A stretch of 64,000 nucleotides of DNA. It comes from Mercurialis annua. Its lineage: Eukaryota > Streptophyta > Magnoliopsida > Malpighiales > Euphorbiaceae. Positions within the stretch are counted from its first letter, which is position 1, and each line of letters begins with the position of its first letter. Of this stretch, positions 35,325 to 47,770 are shown in pieces. Location: NCBI RefSeq assembly GCF_937616625.2, contig NC_065576.1:36358628-36422627 (forward strand), in the 5' to 3' direction. The notes under the pieces were generated by a model. That model did no database searches and was not told the DNA's origin. It saw only the letters and a program-made list of their open reading frames with translations. The position numbers and the translations under genes were made by a program.

Positions 35325-36866
35325 CCCGGAATTCAATTCCGGGCATTCCGACGTGGAAAAACGCAATTCCGCCATGCTCCTATCTCAATCTAACACGCAC
35401 TCAACTCCAAATTCATCAAAACGATATTAGAAATGCGATTTCAATCCGTTTAATTCGTTTAAAACGAAATAACCTTATTTACTAATTCTCGTAACAAAAA
35501 CGTCAAGCTTACCTCGATTTGAAGCTTAACGATGATAGAGAATCGAATTATGAACAATTCGATATAAAGAACGCTCGATTTGGACGAGAAACGGCGAAAC
35601 GGCGACGGATCGTAATCGTTCGTCATTTCCTTCTGTTACCTTCTGCGCATCCTCTCCTTTCCTTATTCTTAAGGAAAGCTTATTATATATCTTGGCTAAT
35701 TGACAACTTTGATCCTTCATTTCTTTAACTTAAACCATTTCTCTTTTAAACTTTAATAATTAACCAAATGGTTAAATTATCCTTCTAACTCAATTACTTA
35801 CGTATTATTTATATCCAAATAAATAATACTAACCCAAAATTATTATTTCCATCGATAATCTTCTAATTGCTATTCCCGAGGCTTAATTGGCTAATTTACA
35901 CTTTAGTCCTTGAAACTTTTCAAAAGTTACAATTTAGCCCAAACGCATCCGCGTCCAAATTTTAAAAGGTCTCCGATTGACCCGAAACTTTTACCACATA
36001 TACTATAAAACATTTCGCGGACCTTGGCGAAATAATTTCCATTTTCGGACTTAACTGGTTAAATTACCACTTTAGTCCCTGATCTAAAGTTTGTGACTTT
36101 TCTTGATATTTTTCCTTATTTTCTTATTCTAATCCTCAAACATATACGTCTTACTCCATATTATCCTTTTCTTTAATATCCAATATCTTTATTTCTGTAA
36201 CTCCGGTCCTTCTCTACCGGACACGTCGTACTAAACGGCACCTGAACTTACGGGGTATTACATTCTTCCCCCCTTATAAAAATTCGTCCTCGAATTTTCA
36301 TACAACCTTTTTACTTATCTTAAACCCTTGACCCTTTTCATTTGTTCCTTGTTTAACATTCAATACTATATACTTTGTATTCCATCACACGCTTTCTTGA
36401 CTCGTCGCTCCTATCCTTGTACATCCATCGTCGATATCCTTATTAAATCCGACGTCTTTCTAATATCACACAATATCCACCTCATCTTATCATAAGGGCA
36501 ATCTTCTATCTTCAAAGTATAAACTATAAATCGATTCCTATACTCAACTATCCTCTTTTCATACTCCTATCATACAATATGAACGTCCTAGTTCACCGTC
36601 CAATCATTTTCATTCCGCTATTCACGTACATCTATCATTCACTTCTCTTATACAAACTTCATCCTTCATATCCACTTCTTCTCTTATATCCTTGTTTAAG
36701 ATCCTTGACATCCCGTCAAAGAGATACTTACTTTCTAACACATCACTAATCGGGTACATATCACTGTCCAACGTATTCACGATCTTAACTATATACTAGC
36801 TCGTTAACTTGAAACTAAGTTCATATCCTAGAAGCATAACGTCTATGTTTTCGCAACTATACGTAT

Positions 36867-37244
36867 TCATTCGCCTCTTGGTCTTGATCGCAGCTTGCTC
36901 GCGAGCACTTCACTTCCGTTACAGAGTTCTGGTCTAGGTATACTTACATGAAAACAAAACTCTTTCAAAACTCTTTCGATAAAACGATTCATCTTGAACT
37001 TTAAATCAAATTTCATTTTCATTTTAACAAAATTGTGCACTAGGGTGATGACGTCTCTCATCCCCAAAGAGTTGCCACATCTCACCTTTTCGTCCGAACA
37101 TAATGCATATGATGCATGTCCTATCGATGTATGTACAGATATATGTAGTGATGCACTTCTATCAATGTCGTGGCACTTATCGATGACTGTCGCGGGTCTA
37201 GGCACAATTATGTTTTCCAAATTGTTTAAACAAACAACTTTCAA
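36867..37244 (-). CDS. Unrecognised 125-codon frame in element D
   Basis: The longest frame in the D internal region. It contains NSLGMRDVITLVHNFVK (about residues 58-74), also found in B at 32847-33029. The remainder has no similarity I recognise and no motif of Gag, protease or polymerase. It could be a remnant of a degraded protein, or chance reading of a conserved RNA segment. The start codon is not supported by context. Confidence 0.22.
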   Translation of the reverse strand: MKVVCLNNLENIIVPRPATVIDKCHDIDRSASLHISVHTSIGHASYALCSDEKVRCGNSLGMRDVITLVHNFVKMKMKFDLKFKMNRFIERVLKEFCFHVSIPRPELCNGSEVLASKLRSRPRGE

Positions 37245-37689
37245 AAAGTTTTAAACTTCGAGTTTTGTAAGTTCTCTAGACATTTAAACTCTGTACACGG
37301 TAGGTTCTTCCACTTCTGTAACTTCATACTCCTTCCTCTTGCACATCTCGACATTTCGATAATTCGATTTCGATACCATCTATACATCGTATACGTATTT
37401 CGCAAAGAAACAAACAAAGGTTTCACAATCCATCGATCATACTTATCATAATGAAACAAACAAGAATTCTCAATCAATCAAAAATTCACAATCAATCAGC
37501 TCGATCTTAAAACAAATAATACAAACGACTTGGATCAGACATGGCTCAATTCTATAGCTGCAGTAGTTCCTAGCTTAGTCTAATGACCTAATACCTAGGA
37601 ACAAACAAACATCAATCACAGACTCGCAGTGGTATCATGGACTAACTGCACTCAAATCATATATTAGCAGAGGTAACTGGACCAACCAG

Positions 37690-37701
37690 GCTCCGATACC
37701 A
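37690..37701 (-). promoter_or_regulatory. Primer binding site of element D (variant)
   Basis: TGGTATCGGAGC on the minus strand, four bases from the LTR. It differs at one position from the exact initiator tRNA-Met complement used by A, B, C and E, and continues CCTGG where the tRNA would predict CCAGG. Confidence 0.85.
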
Positions 37702-37705
37702 ACTT

Positions 37706-40215
37706 TGTCACGACCCAAATTATTGAGCCGAGACCGGCGCTAGGGAATGGGAGTGGTAGCTCCGAAACCCGTAGCAAGCCTAAAACCACTCTAACTTTTT
37801 CGTGGAAACGCAAACACAACTATCCTATAAACATGTAATAAGAAGACACGTTTACAATCATAACGTACATCATATATATCACATCATCGATACAACCATA
37901 GTGGGCATCTCACTTCCGTAACTTGTACGTACTAGCCCGTCTATCGATCAATACAAAACTGACAACCAAAAGACGTCACATCAAACAAACATTAAATATG
38001 TACACAACCTATAAGACCTGACTATTCTATGCTAAGACTCGTCATACGTATACTACTGCAGCACCAAGGGGACTCGTACTCAGCACACCAAAGACGGTCT
38101 GTCTGATCCGACTCTAAACACCTGAAAACATCAATGTGAGGGGTCAGTATTTGGGGAAATACTGAGTGAGAAAACACATTACTAGGGTATTATAGAAAAT
38201 AACATCGCATTTAAAACAAACACATATATACAAACATATTATACTTCAAGCATTTGATCCGATCGAAACCCTAATACCTTAGTATGCATAATGAACATTA
38301 TCACAACATCTAACGATCGATCGATATGAGTCCGGGATAGTTCAACCAGCCGACTCGCAGATACAGGCCCCGGGATAGTTCAACCAGATAGGCTCTGTAT
38401 CGCATGCACAAACAAGTATGATAGACGACCCATGAAATCTCTATCTATGACTTACCCGGACGCTGGTGATCACACAGCCTATTGACACCCAATAGGTAGC
38501 TTGTTTCCCACGGATCATATACTAGTTTTAAAAACTATAGTAATTCGATAAACGATTTAACGATCGATAAAAACAATGCGATAAGCGATATTTCAAACTA
38601 TATATTAAACGATGCGTTTTAAGTAATAATACACAAAAGTAAAGTGCCACTCACAACGATCGCTATTCCTTATATCCAAACGTAAGCTCCACACGTCATT
38701 CACTCTTTTAACTATTCCAGCTCGTCGATCTCGTACCTCGTCGATGTATCCTTTTCCTATTCAAATCATACGTACGTTTAATTCATAAACGTAGACTTAA
38801 TCTCAAAACCCTAAGTTATAATCTTAGGTTAATATAATCGTATTTTTAAATACGATTCTTAATTTTAATATTACTTTATTGCTTAGTCGAGATATTCGCT
38901 ATATCTCCTATTCATCGATTCTTAATCATAGGTTTCTTTTATCTCGAAACCCTAATCGAATACGCCATGTTCGATACCTAAATTTATCGTTTTCGGGGTC
39001 CGTGATACATTTTTAATGTCCGACGTACTTAAAGTCGGAAATCTAGGTTGAGACAGGTCGGAAATGCTCGAACTGTTGGGCGTGCGCACAATCTGGTGTG
39101 CGCCCGCACACTTTTGTGTGCGCCCGCACACATTAGTGTGCGCCCGCACACAATTGTGTGCCCCCGCACACTTTTGTGTGCGCCCGCACACAATTGTGTG
39201 CCCCCGCACACTTTTGTGTGCGCCCGCACACAATTGTGTGCCCCCGCACACTTTTGTGTGCGGTCTTTCGCACACACCCCGGAATTCAATTCCGGGCATT
39301 CCGACGTGGAAAAACGCAATTCCGCCATGCTCCTATCTCAATCTAACACGCACTCAACTCCAAATTCATCAAAACGATATTAGAAATGCGATTTCAATCC
39401 GTTTAATTCGTTTAAAACGAAATAACCTTATTTACTAATTCTCGTAACAAAAACGTCAAGCTTACCTCGATTTGAAGCTTAACGATGATAGAGAATCGAA
39501 TTATGAACAATTCGATATAAAGAACGCTCGATTTGGACGAGAAACGGCGAAACGGCGACGGATCGTAATCGTTCGTCATTTCCTTCTGTTACCTTCTGCG
39601 CATCCTCTCCTTTCCTTATTCTTAAGGAAAGCTTATTATATATCTTGGCTAATTGACAACTTTGATCCTTCATTTCTTTAACTTAAACCATTTCTCTTTT
39701 AAACTTTAATAATTAACCAAATGGTTAAATTATCCTTCTAACTCAATTACTTACGTATTATTTATATCCAAATAAATAATACTAACCCAAAATTATTATT
39801 TCCATCGATAATCTTCTAATTGCTATTCCCGAGGCTTAATTGGCTAATTTACACTTTAGTCCTTGAAACTTTTCAAAAGTTACAATTTAGCCCAAACGCA
39901 TCCGCGTCCAAATTTTAAAAGGTCTCCGATTGACCCGAAACTTTTACCACATATACTATAAAACATTTCGCGGACCTTGGCGAAATAATTTCCATTTTCG
40001 GACTTAACTGGTTAAATTACCACTTTAGTCCCTGATCTAAAGTTTGTGACTTTTCTTGATATTTTTCCTTATTTTCTTATTCTAATCCTCAAACATATAC
40101 GTCTTACTCCATATTATCCTTTTCTTTAATATCCAATATCTTTATTTCTGTAACTCCGGTCCTTCTCTACCGGACACGTCGTACTAAACGGCACCTGAAC
40201 TTACGGGGTATTACA
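37706..40215 (-). repeat. 5' LTR of element D
   Basis: 2510 bp, practically identical to the copy at 33753-36262. Stem-loop 38478-38496; hairpin array 39094-39277. Confidence 0.95.
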
Positions 40216-40220
40216 AATAC

Positions 40221-41650
40221 AATCAACTTAGTCCAACAAACAAGCGAGTTATAAAACGAATTTTATTACTAACAGATTACGAATTCTATGAACCACAATT
40301 CACCCAAGCATGCCATTGAACACAATTAACCCAAACATACTTAAAAGACAAATCGGGACATGCCACAACATTTGTTTTTAAATCGCATTACAAAATCACC
40401 ATGTAATTATATCAACCTTTAATAGTACGCTTCAAAATTCGTTTTGAAATTTAAAGTTAAATAGGAAAATTTCCAAAACATTTAATTGAGCCTCTCGGTT
40501 AAACAAAATCACTATCTTTAAAATTCTCTTCTTACTCGTCTGTTTCTTTAAAACGGATACCCAAGTATCTCAAACAATAAAATCATTGAGCTAGTCGAGT
40601 CATTACAACTACCAAGCTCAACTCCTAAACTTGGGTGACCAAAGTCGAACCCAAAACAATCGTCTATAAACTGTATTCAAAATATTTGTAAATCCGAAAA
40701 ATATTTTAATAACATTTCCATCCTTTCAAATTTGGGAGCTCAACTTAAACCAGCCGCTAAACGGTAATTTAAAACTCAAGTGACAAATCTTTAATTTCAA
40801 CATCTATTCCATAAATCCCAAAAATTTAAAATGCTGATATACTACAACATAATAAAATAACTTCAACGTTAAATTCTTAAAACAATGACTCATCTCATAA
40901 AATATCATTTTGAAATCATCGCTTCTTAACACCAGACCAAGCATAACATTTCAAAATACAAGAATTTTTTTTTTTTACTGGTAACTCAACCAAAGATCAA
41001 ACTTTTGAAGAATTTAAAAATCAAACTTCTCTTTTAATTCTGTGTCAAAACACAAATCGAATAAAATAATTTTCTCAATGAAATCCTTAATGAGAACAAG
41101 ACTAACGCCCACAAAACGCGTTTCAAAGTTTAACCCAAAATTTATTTACTAGAAAACAAGACTAACGCCCAAATGTATCCTCATAGGTACTAGCGTATAT
41201 AGCACCCAATAATTACGGCCAAAGCCAAAATGTACTACCATAAATTCATCGTTATTTAGAACATTAATGGCATAAAGCCAAAGTTTTTCAAACAACATCA
41301 TACCCAAGTATGAATTTACAAAACATCATCAACAATAGATTTTCCGAGAAATCAGACGCAATTAAAATCACCCAAGTGAAATAACCTCAATATGATAAAA
41401 CACAGCAAGTAACATCCAAGTGAAATAAATTGTCAATCATAGCATCAACACCAAATAAAGACTGACAGACATCACCTATATGATGTAGGCTGAAAGTTTG
41501 AAAATAAAAGATGACGTTTTAAAAGACAAGACACGAATCCTAACTCCGCAGTAGTTCCTATGACGCGACACCCACTTATCATGCCAAAATAAAAAAAACA
41601 CAGAACATGCATAAGGCCTTGGTTTGAAACCAAAGCTCTGATACCAAGTT
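40221..41650 (-). other. Internal region of element B, 5' piece with leader
   Basis: Upper part (about 40550-40650) resembles a diverged stretch of an A/C-type LTR (text around ctaccaagctc and gggtgacc), another sign that B is a mosaic. From about 41300 it is a leader like those of A and E: catacccaagtatga, the shared block 41511-41560, and the primer binding site 41635-41646. No coding sequence. Confidence 0.65.
41511..41560 (-). promoter_or_regulatory. Leader block shared by coding and non-coding elements
   Basis: In element sense it runs from TAGGAACTACTGCGG to AACGTCAT. Counterparts: A 1721-1770 and 13036-13085, C about 22568-22620, E 53469-53517, and a core only in D (37557-37573). Position between primer binding site and gag makes it a candidate packaging or dimerisation signal. 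Confidence 0.5.
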
Positions 41651-44528
41651 TGTCACGAACCATTTTCATGAATCGCGACCGGCGCTAGGGCATGGGTAAT
41701 ATAGTACCAAAACCCGTAGCTAGCCTATCAATTAACATATAAACACATAAACCTGCAGAAAATCAATGCTCGGGGGCAACCGAGACTTCAGCCTAAATCT
41801 AGCAGTTACAATATTCAACAGTTAATATGACATGCTTATCCAATTCCGAGTTTAATATAGATTTATCATAAATCAATGTAAATAATATAACATGCCAAAG
41901 CAATATAACCAGTCGAACCAATCCGACAAAATATAATATAATAATAAAGACGTCTAGTTACTACTGCGGTCTAAGAATAAAACAATTTTACAGTGTATCA
42001 AAAATAAAAGGAACCTCCGAGGAAAAGTAAATGCGGAGATCACCAGATTCTCTCAGATCATAACCCTGGGAAAAATTGGGAAAACAACGAGGTCAGATAT
42101 ACTGAGATGAGTTTATACCACTATCTACATTTATTAAGTGGAAAACCTTTAAAACCGTTTAAAACATTTAATAATGATATTACGAATAATAGTTGGAACC
42201 CTAATCCACAATGCTAAATATTTCCATAATCCAATAGGCCAGGTCCCGAGAGCTGAGCTACACCGAGTTACCACCGACCACTCTTAATTCATAACCAGAG
42301 TCCCGAGAGCTGAGCTACACCGAGTTACTCTACTGGTCCCGAGAGCTATGCTCACACCGAGTTACCACCACATTTCACATACCTTATCTAGATCAATACC
42401 GGTGCGCACGCAGTCCTAATGATGCCCATTAGGTAGCATGTTCCAACTAAAAGCCATAATGATAAAAAAGTTCGAAATATACGTACAATATATATTTATA
42501 TATTAAAATAACAATTTACTTAATAAAACGGTAAATAGTAAGTACAAACTCACAGCTTGCTAATCCACGTGATAACCGACAAGCAACTAATCCTGGTTCG
42601 CCTCTGGAGCACGAACAGTAGTCGGGTCTAGACAATATAAAATAATTATTAAAAACAGACCCTAACTCTAGAGAGTACTAGACAACACACAGGACTAGCA
42701 CGAATAACACGTCGGAATAAAACAATCCAGAACAACACAAGAATACCCGATAAGTAGAAACGCCCAATTAATACAAGTCTATTGAGTTCTCGCTTTAAAA
42801 TCCAATTTACAAATATTATTTAAAAATCCTTAAATAATAATTATTTTATAAATAGTGGGTAAGCCGAGTTACCAATAACTACCAAGCTAATCTCACTTGT
42901 CGGGCGACCCAAGTCCGGCCCAAATATTTTATCAAAATTATAAACCGTAGTTTACAATTCCAAAATAATATTTATTGATAAAATAATATTTAAATATTAA
43001 AATGGAACTCAATAGCTTAAAGCACAAGTAACCGATAGTTACCGACAAATTACTAAACTAAAATAGTTAAAAAAAATAAAAATAAAATAAAAGCTAAACG
43101 TAATTTAGCCAAATTGGCACGCGAATCCGATATTTTTTTAAAATAATAATTTCTCGAGTAATTATCTGATAAAAAAAATTATAATAAATATCGTTTTCAA
43201 AATTATAATAATCAAAATAATTAAATTTAAATCAAATTAAAACTTTTGATTAATTAATATGAGAACGAACCAATAACATGTAAAAGAACATATCACCATA
43301 ACAAATATAATCCAACTAATAATATGTAAGAAAGATTAAATTACCCGTAATAAACCAATCAATTGTTAATAACTCAAACAATTTAAAGTGGCCACTATTG
43401 CCAACAATAACAAAGAGAAATCAACTAATAATATTTAAAGAAAAACAAATGCCTATAATCATAATGAAATAATAATAAACAAATCAAGAGGAAACCATGG
43501 CCACATAATTTAACCACGTAAGTCTGCCAAAATCACATCACATTTTGAACTCAAAAGAAAACCCCACTTTGAAGCATTTTCTTAGCCGCCATAATTCAAA
43601 TCAGTAACCCGTCATCATCACTAACCAATCAGAATCATGAAATTCAATAAAACCCAGAATCTTACTTAATAACGAACAGAGGTACTTAACAAGATTCAAA
43701 GCCAACGAGCGATCAATTCTCTGATCTTTAACAGTAAACAATATTAATTAAGTGCCAGACCAGCATGAGAATGAAACCAAGACAAACAGGAACTGAATTA
43801 CGAACAAACCGAACCAATAATTCACGAGCAAGGAATTCAAAAACCATGTTCCAGCGATGGTAAGAAAACGAAACGATGGGATAATCTCAACTAATGGTAA
43901 ATCGATTAACAAACATAACACAAGGGACTCTAACCTTAGAACAACATATAAACATAATCAATTCAACAACTCATCGATCAGCAAACATCAATTCAGAATC
44001 GCAGCCAAATATATCAAAAAAACGACGAAACGACGGCGTCTAAAACGGAAAGATTAACGTATCAAATTCGATTCCAAAGCTTTAGGATTGAAGAGGACGA
44101 TGTTAACTACAACAGCGAACAAACGGATCTCGATTTGATGCGAGATTTTAGTCAAGAAGATGATGAATTTGGGCGTTAGGATTCAGCATTTTTCGATAGA
44201 GAACGACGGCTAGGGTTTGTGGTGAGTTATGGAAAGATATTAGGTTAAAGGAAAAGAAACGTATAATATAATGAAGAATGAAGAATCCGTCAGAGTGAAG
44301 AATTTGAGAGCTGCTGAAACAAGCTTTTTTTTTCCAAGATAAGTTGGATGGGCTTGCATGAAGATACATGAACTAGGGCCAATGCATGGGCCTAGTAAAT
44401 ATAAGTAATTTATGGTCAAACCTACTCAACCCAATGAACACGATTCGAACCGCGAACAAATCAACGAACGACTCAAATTATTATTGAAAATCCATCAGAG
44501 AAATTTAAAAAAATTATGGGTTATTACA
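41651..44528 (-). repeat. 5' LTR of element B
   Basis: 2878 bp, same length as the other copy, with about 14 substitutions. Stem-loop at 42415-42433. Followed by the duplication agctc (44529-44533). Confidence 0.93.
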
Positions 44529-44657
44529 AGCTCCTTGTCAATCTCAACACTCTAAGGCACAATCACGTGCGAAGGATCAGAAATGCACTTTCTCAACATA
44601 GAAACATGAAACACAGGATGTACTAACGACATGTCTGGCGGCAGAACCAGACGATAA
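44529..44657 (-). pseudogene. pol fragment of element A, broken end
   Basis: Continues the pol frame interrupted at 16308 (after the duplicated agctc) through the integrase C-terminal region around [15 protein letters not shown]. Identity to the A copy at 4980-5120 stops sharply at 44657, where CACTA transposase sequence begins. This is the truncated outer end of the A array. Confidence 0.9.
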
Positions 44658-44972
44658 GCAAATGGCTTTAAAAAATGAAGCTATCTCTATCACAATTGAA
44701 GTCACTTGTTTAGATGGACTACAAGTACGTAAGGCTAATGGAAGAAGGTTTTGTATAATGATATGACAATCATGACTTTTAAGACCGCTGATTTTACGCT
44801 CCTTTTGATTTACACACCTAGAAATGTTAGATGCATAACCATCAGGTAATTTCAAATCCTTAAGCACTTGATAAAACACGTCTTTCTCCTTCTTTGTCAT
44901 TGTAAAGCAAGCTGCAGGCAATCGAGTTTTCCCATTCTCATTAACTTGAGGGTGGAGTTCAGATCTAATATT
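44658..44972 (-). pseudogene. TNP2-like CACTA transposase, C-terminal fragment
   Basis: About 105 codons: NIRSELHPQVNENGK, LPAACFTMTKKEKDVF, LKLPDGYASNISRCVN, SGLKSHDCHIIIQNLLPLALR and SIVIEIASFFKAI. These match the conserved region of CACTA (En/Spm) TNP2 proteins downstream of the catalytic part. The frame continues the segment at 58054 once F is removed: the duplication atatt is at 44968-44972 and 58049-58053. It is cut after FFKAI by the junction with element A; the open frame runs on into A pol in a different frame, giving an artificial 149-codon chimera. Confidence 0.9.
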
Positions 44973-45075
44973 TGTTGAGAAAAAACCCAACTCGTAGTAA
45001 ATCCGGAAGTCGGATGTCGATCCCACGAGTACTAAAGGTTTAAAGTGAATGAATTATTATCTTGAATTCCAATTC
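44973..45075 (-). repeat. Solo LTR F, left piece
   Basis: Begins TGTTGAG on the plus strand next to the duplication atatt. The piece ends at the duplication aattc of element E (45071-45075). It joins 56695-58048 to form an about 1.46-kb unit. Confidence 0.75.
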
Positions 45076-47714
45076 TGTCACGACCCATTTTCATGAATCG
45101 CGACCGGCGCTAGGGTATGGGTAATGTAGTACCGAAACCCGTAGCTAGCCTTTCTTATAAAGCATAAACACATAAACCTGCAGAAAACCAATGCTCGGGG
45201 GCAACCGAGACTTCAACCTAAACTAGCAGTTATAATAATAAACAGTTAATATAAAATGCTTATTCAATTCTGATTATAAAATAGATTTATCATAACCGAT
45301 ATAAATAATAAAACATGCCAAAGCAATATAACCAGTCGAACCAATTCGACAAAATAAATAATAATAACAAGGACGTCTAGTTACTACTGCGGTCTAAGAA
45401 TAAAACAGTTTTACAATTTTATTAAAATAGAAGGAACCTCCGAGGAAAAGTAAATGCGGAGATCACCAGACTCTCTCAGATAATAACCCTGGGGAAAATT
45501 GGGAAAACAACGGGGTCAGATATACTGAGATGAGTTCATACCACTATCTACATTTATTAAGTGGAAAACCTTTAAAACGTTTAAAACATTTAATAACGAT
45601 ATTACGGATAATAGTTGGAACCCTAAACCACAATTCTATATAATAATCATAATCCAATAGGTCTGGTCCCGAGAGCTGAACTACACCGAGTTACCACTGA
45701 CCACACTTATACCAGAGTCCCGAGAGCTGAGCTACACCGAGTTACTCTACCTGGTCCCGAGAGCTATGCTCACACCGAGTTACCACATTTCCATATATAC
45801 CTTACCCAGATCAATACCGGTGCGCACGCAGTCCTAATGATGCCCATTAGGTAGCACGTTCCAACTAAGAGCCATAATATAAAAACAGTTCGAAATATAC
45901 GTACAGTATATATATTTAATATTAAAATAACAATTTACTTAATAAAGCGGTAAATAGTAAATATAAACTCACTGCTTGCTAATCCACGTGAAATACCGGC
46001 AAGCAACTAACTCTGGTTCGCCTCAGAAGCACGAACAGTAGACGAGTCTAGACAAATAAAATAATTATTAAAATCAGACCCTAACTCTAAAGAGTACTAG
46101 ACACCACATAAGACTAGCACAATTAACACGTAGTAAATAACAATCCAACGTAACACAAATATAACCAAAAGGTAATAAAGCCCAAATAATATAAGTCTAT
46201 TGAGTTCCCTCTTAAAATCCAATTTATAAATATTATTTAATAACTTTAAATAATAAATAATTTACAAATAGTGGGTTTGCCGAGTTTACCAAATAACTAC
46301 CAAGCTAACCTCACTTGTCGGATGACCCAGGTCTAATCCGACTCAAAACAATTATTAAATATAAACCCAAGTTTATATTTATAAAACAAATTCCATAAAA
46401 TAATAAATCATTTTTAATAGCGGAACTCAATAACTTCAATTCTAAGTAACCCAAGTTACAACCCTAAAAACTTAGTTAAATAAATCAAATAAAAATTCAG
46501 GGACCAACTTGTATTTTAACCAAGCAGGGACTAAATGGTACTTTTGCCAATTAGGGGCTAATTTGCACTTTAGCCAAATTAATAACCGAAATCAATTTAT
46601 TGCTTTTCTTTATAATTAAAACCAACAATAAAGTTATTAACCAAAAATCCACTTAATTAAGTTATAAAATAATTTTAGGGGCTAAATTGTAATTTAGCCA
46701 ATTTTTGACAAAACGACATTTGAAAACAAATATAATTACCCGAGTAATTATATTAACTTAATTTATGATTATAATAGTTGTTTTTAATATTTAACTTATA
46801 ATTCAAAATAAAAATCCAAATCATTAGTAAAGTTTAACATTAAGTATTCATTTGATTCAAACAAGACTATTGGATGACCAAAGAGGATATTTGACCACCA
46901 TCTCCAATTCAAAAGAAATAAACCCCGCCCACCTAAGATTCATAAGGCAACTTTAATTTCTTAAGCTACTGCCATTTTTATCCGGGATTTAACTTTCAAA
47001 ACATAATCAAAACTTAAACTCTACACTCAATCCAAATCATAAATCCCAACCTAACAATAGTTTGAATCAAAAATCATAAACCACACAACAGTGGTAGTCG
47101 GGAAAAAGCATAATTATGGAGCCGAGATTTAGTTCCGCTAACCCATCAACAAAACAACGTTTTAAATCAATAACAACTAACCATTCAAGAGTGATTTGAT
47201 TCAATAAAACAACAAAATCAAGACCAAGGCAAATAAGGGATTCGGCAGAAACAAGAACACCAAAACAGAAATTATAAACTCACCACGGCAACAATTAAAA
47301 GATGGAGCAAATACAAACCAAAAGCTATAACTATTTAACACTAATCATGCCAAGGGATTCAACAAGAATGAAGCAAAAACAAAGCCAAAAGAGAAGGGAA
47401 AAGGTTCGGCAGAAACAGAAAACTGAAACAAGAAATTATAAAGCTTTAAAACGTAAACCGTACGGCGATTGAAACGAGATCGACGGCGTACCGTTCAGCG
47501 AAACTGAGATAGGGAGACGTAGGTACGTGAGTCTAGATCGTCTGGAATCGAACGGTTTTGATTTCGATCTAGAAACGAGCAAGAACGAACCAAATTACGC
47601 AATGACGTTCAAAAACGAAATCTGGAAATCAAAGAATTAAGAACACTTACCGAACAGCAACTTTGGAGGATGATTACGGATTCGATACTCAGCGAAATGA
47701 CAAGCGGAAAACGG

Positions 47715-47770
47715 CTAGGGTTTCAGTGATGAGTGGTGAATATTTTCTGTTTAGAAGTCGCTTTTAAATA
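47715..47770 (-). promoter_or_regulatory. Probable LTR promoter of E: TATA plus telo-box
   Basis: TATTTAAA at 47763-47770 and, about 40 bp downstream, AAACCCTAGCCG. The transcription start is expected between or near them. The driving copy for the element itself is in the 5' LTR at 56235-56290. Confidence 0.5.

Larger units (their letters stand above)
33753..36262 (-). repeat. 3' LTR of element D
   Basis: 2510 bp. Contains two copies of GGGATAGTTCAACCAG (plus strand, near 34383 and 34422), the stem-loop at 34525-34543, an array of 20-bp hairpins at 35141-35324, and a TATA-like ATATATAATAAGC near 35685. Overlapping frames of 60-124 codons around 35000-35485 are by-products of the hairpin array. 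Confidence 0.95.
36263..37705 (-). other. Internal region of element D
   Basis: 1443 bp: polypurine tract (AAGGGGGGAAGAA in element sense, beside 36263), hairpin AAATTCG...CGAATTT (36280-36297), about 1.2 kb of unassigned sequence, leader core CTGCAGTAGTTCCTA (plus strand, 37558-37572) and primer binding site. No gag or pol domain. Confidence 0.85.
33753..40215 (-). mobile_element. Element D: short non-autonomous LTR retrotransposon
   Basis: LTRs 33753-36262 and 37706-40215 (2510 bp each), duplication aatac on both sides (33748-33752, 40216-40220), and an internal region of only 1443 bp without retroviral domains. I saw one difference between the LTRs (cgcgg against cgtgg near 33851/37804), so D is the youngest insertion here. 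LTR ends (TGTAATACCCCG, GGGTCGTGACA) and leader core relate it distantly to A, B, C and E, but most of its LTR is different. Confidence 0.95.
16309..44528 (-). mobile_element. Element B: non-autonomous LTR retrotransposon with C and D nested inside
   Basis: LTRs at 16309-19186 and 41651-44528 (2878 bp each), duplication agctc, primer binding site at 41635-41646. The internal region, without C and D, is about 4.65 kb in three pieces and shows no gag, protease, reverse transcriptase or integrase. LTR ends, triple repeat, stem-loop and leader place B with A and E. B therefore resembles a large retrotransposon derivative that needs proteins from coding relatives. About 14 substitutions separate the LTRs, more than in C, D or E. 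Confidence 0.92.

Noticed and set aside
34999..35485. Overlapping frames of 60-124 codons on both strands (also 38952-39438)
   Set aside because: They are readings of the hairpin repeat array in several frames; Cys/His-rich text comes from the repeat, not from a protein family.
44577..45026. 149-codon frame as one gene
   Set aside because: Only the part 44658-44972 is transposase; the ends are solo LTR F and element A pol read out of frame.
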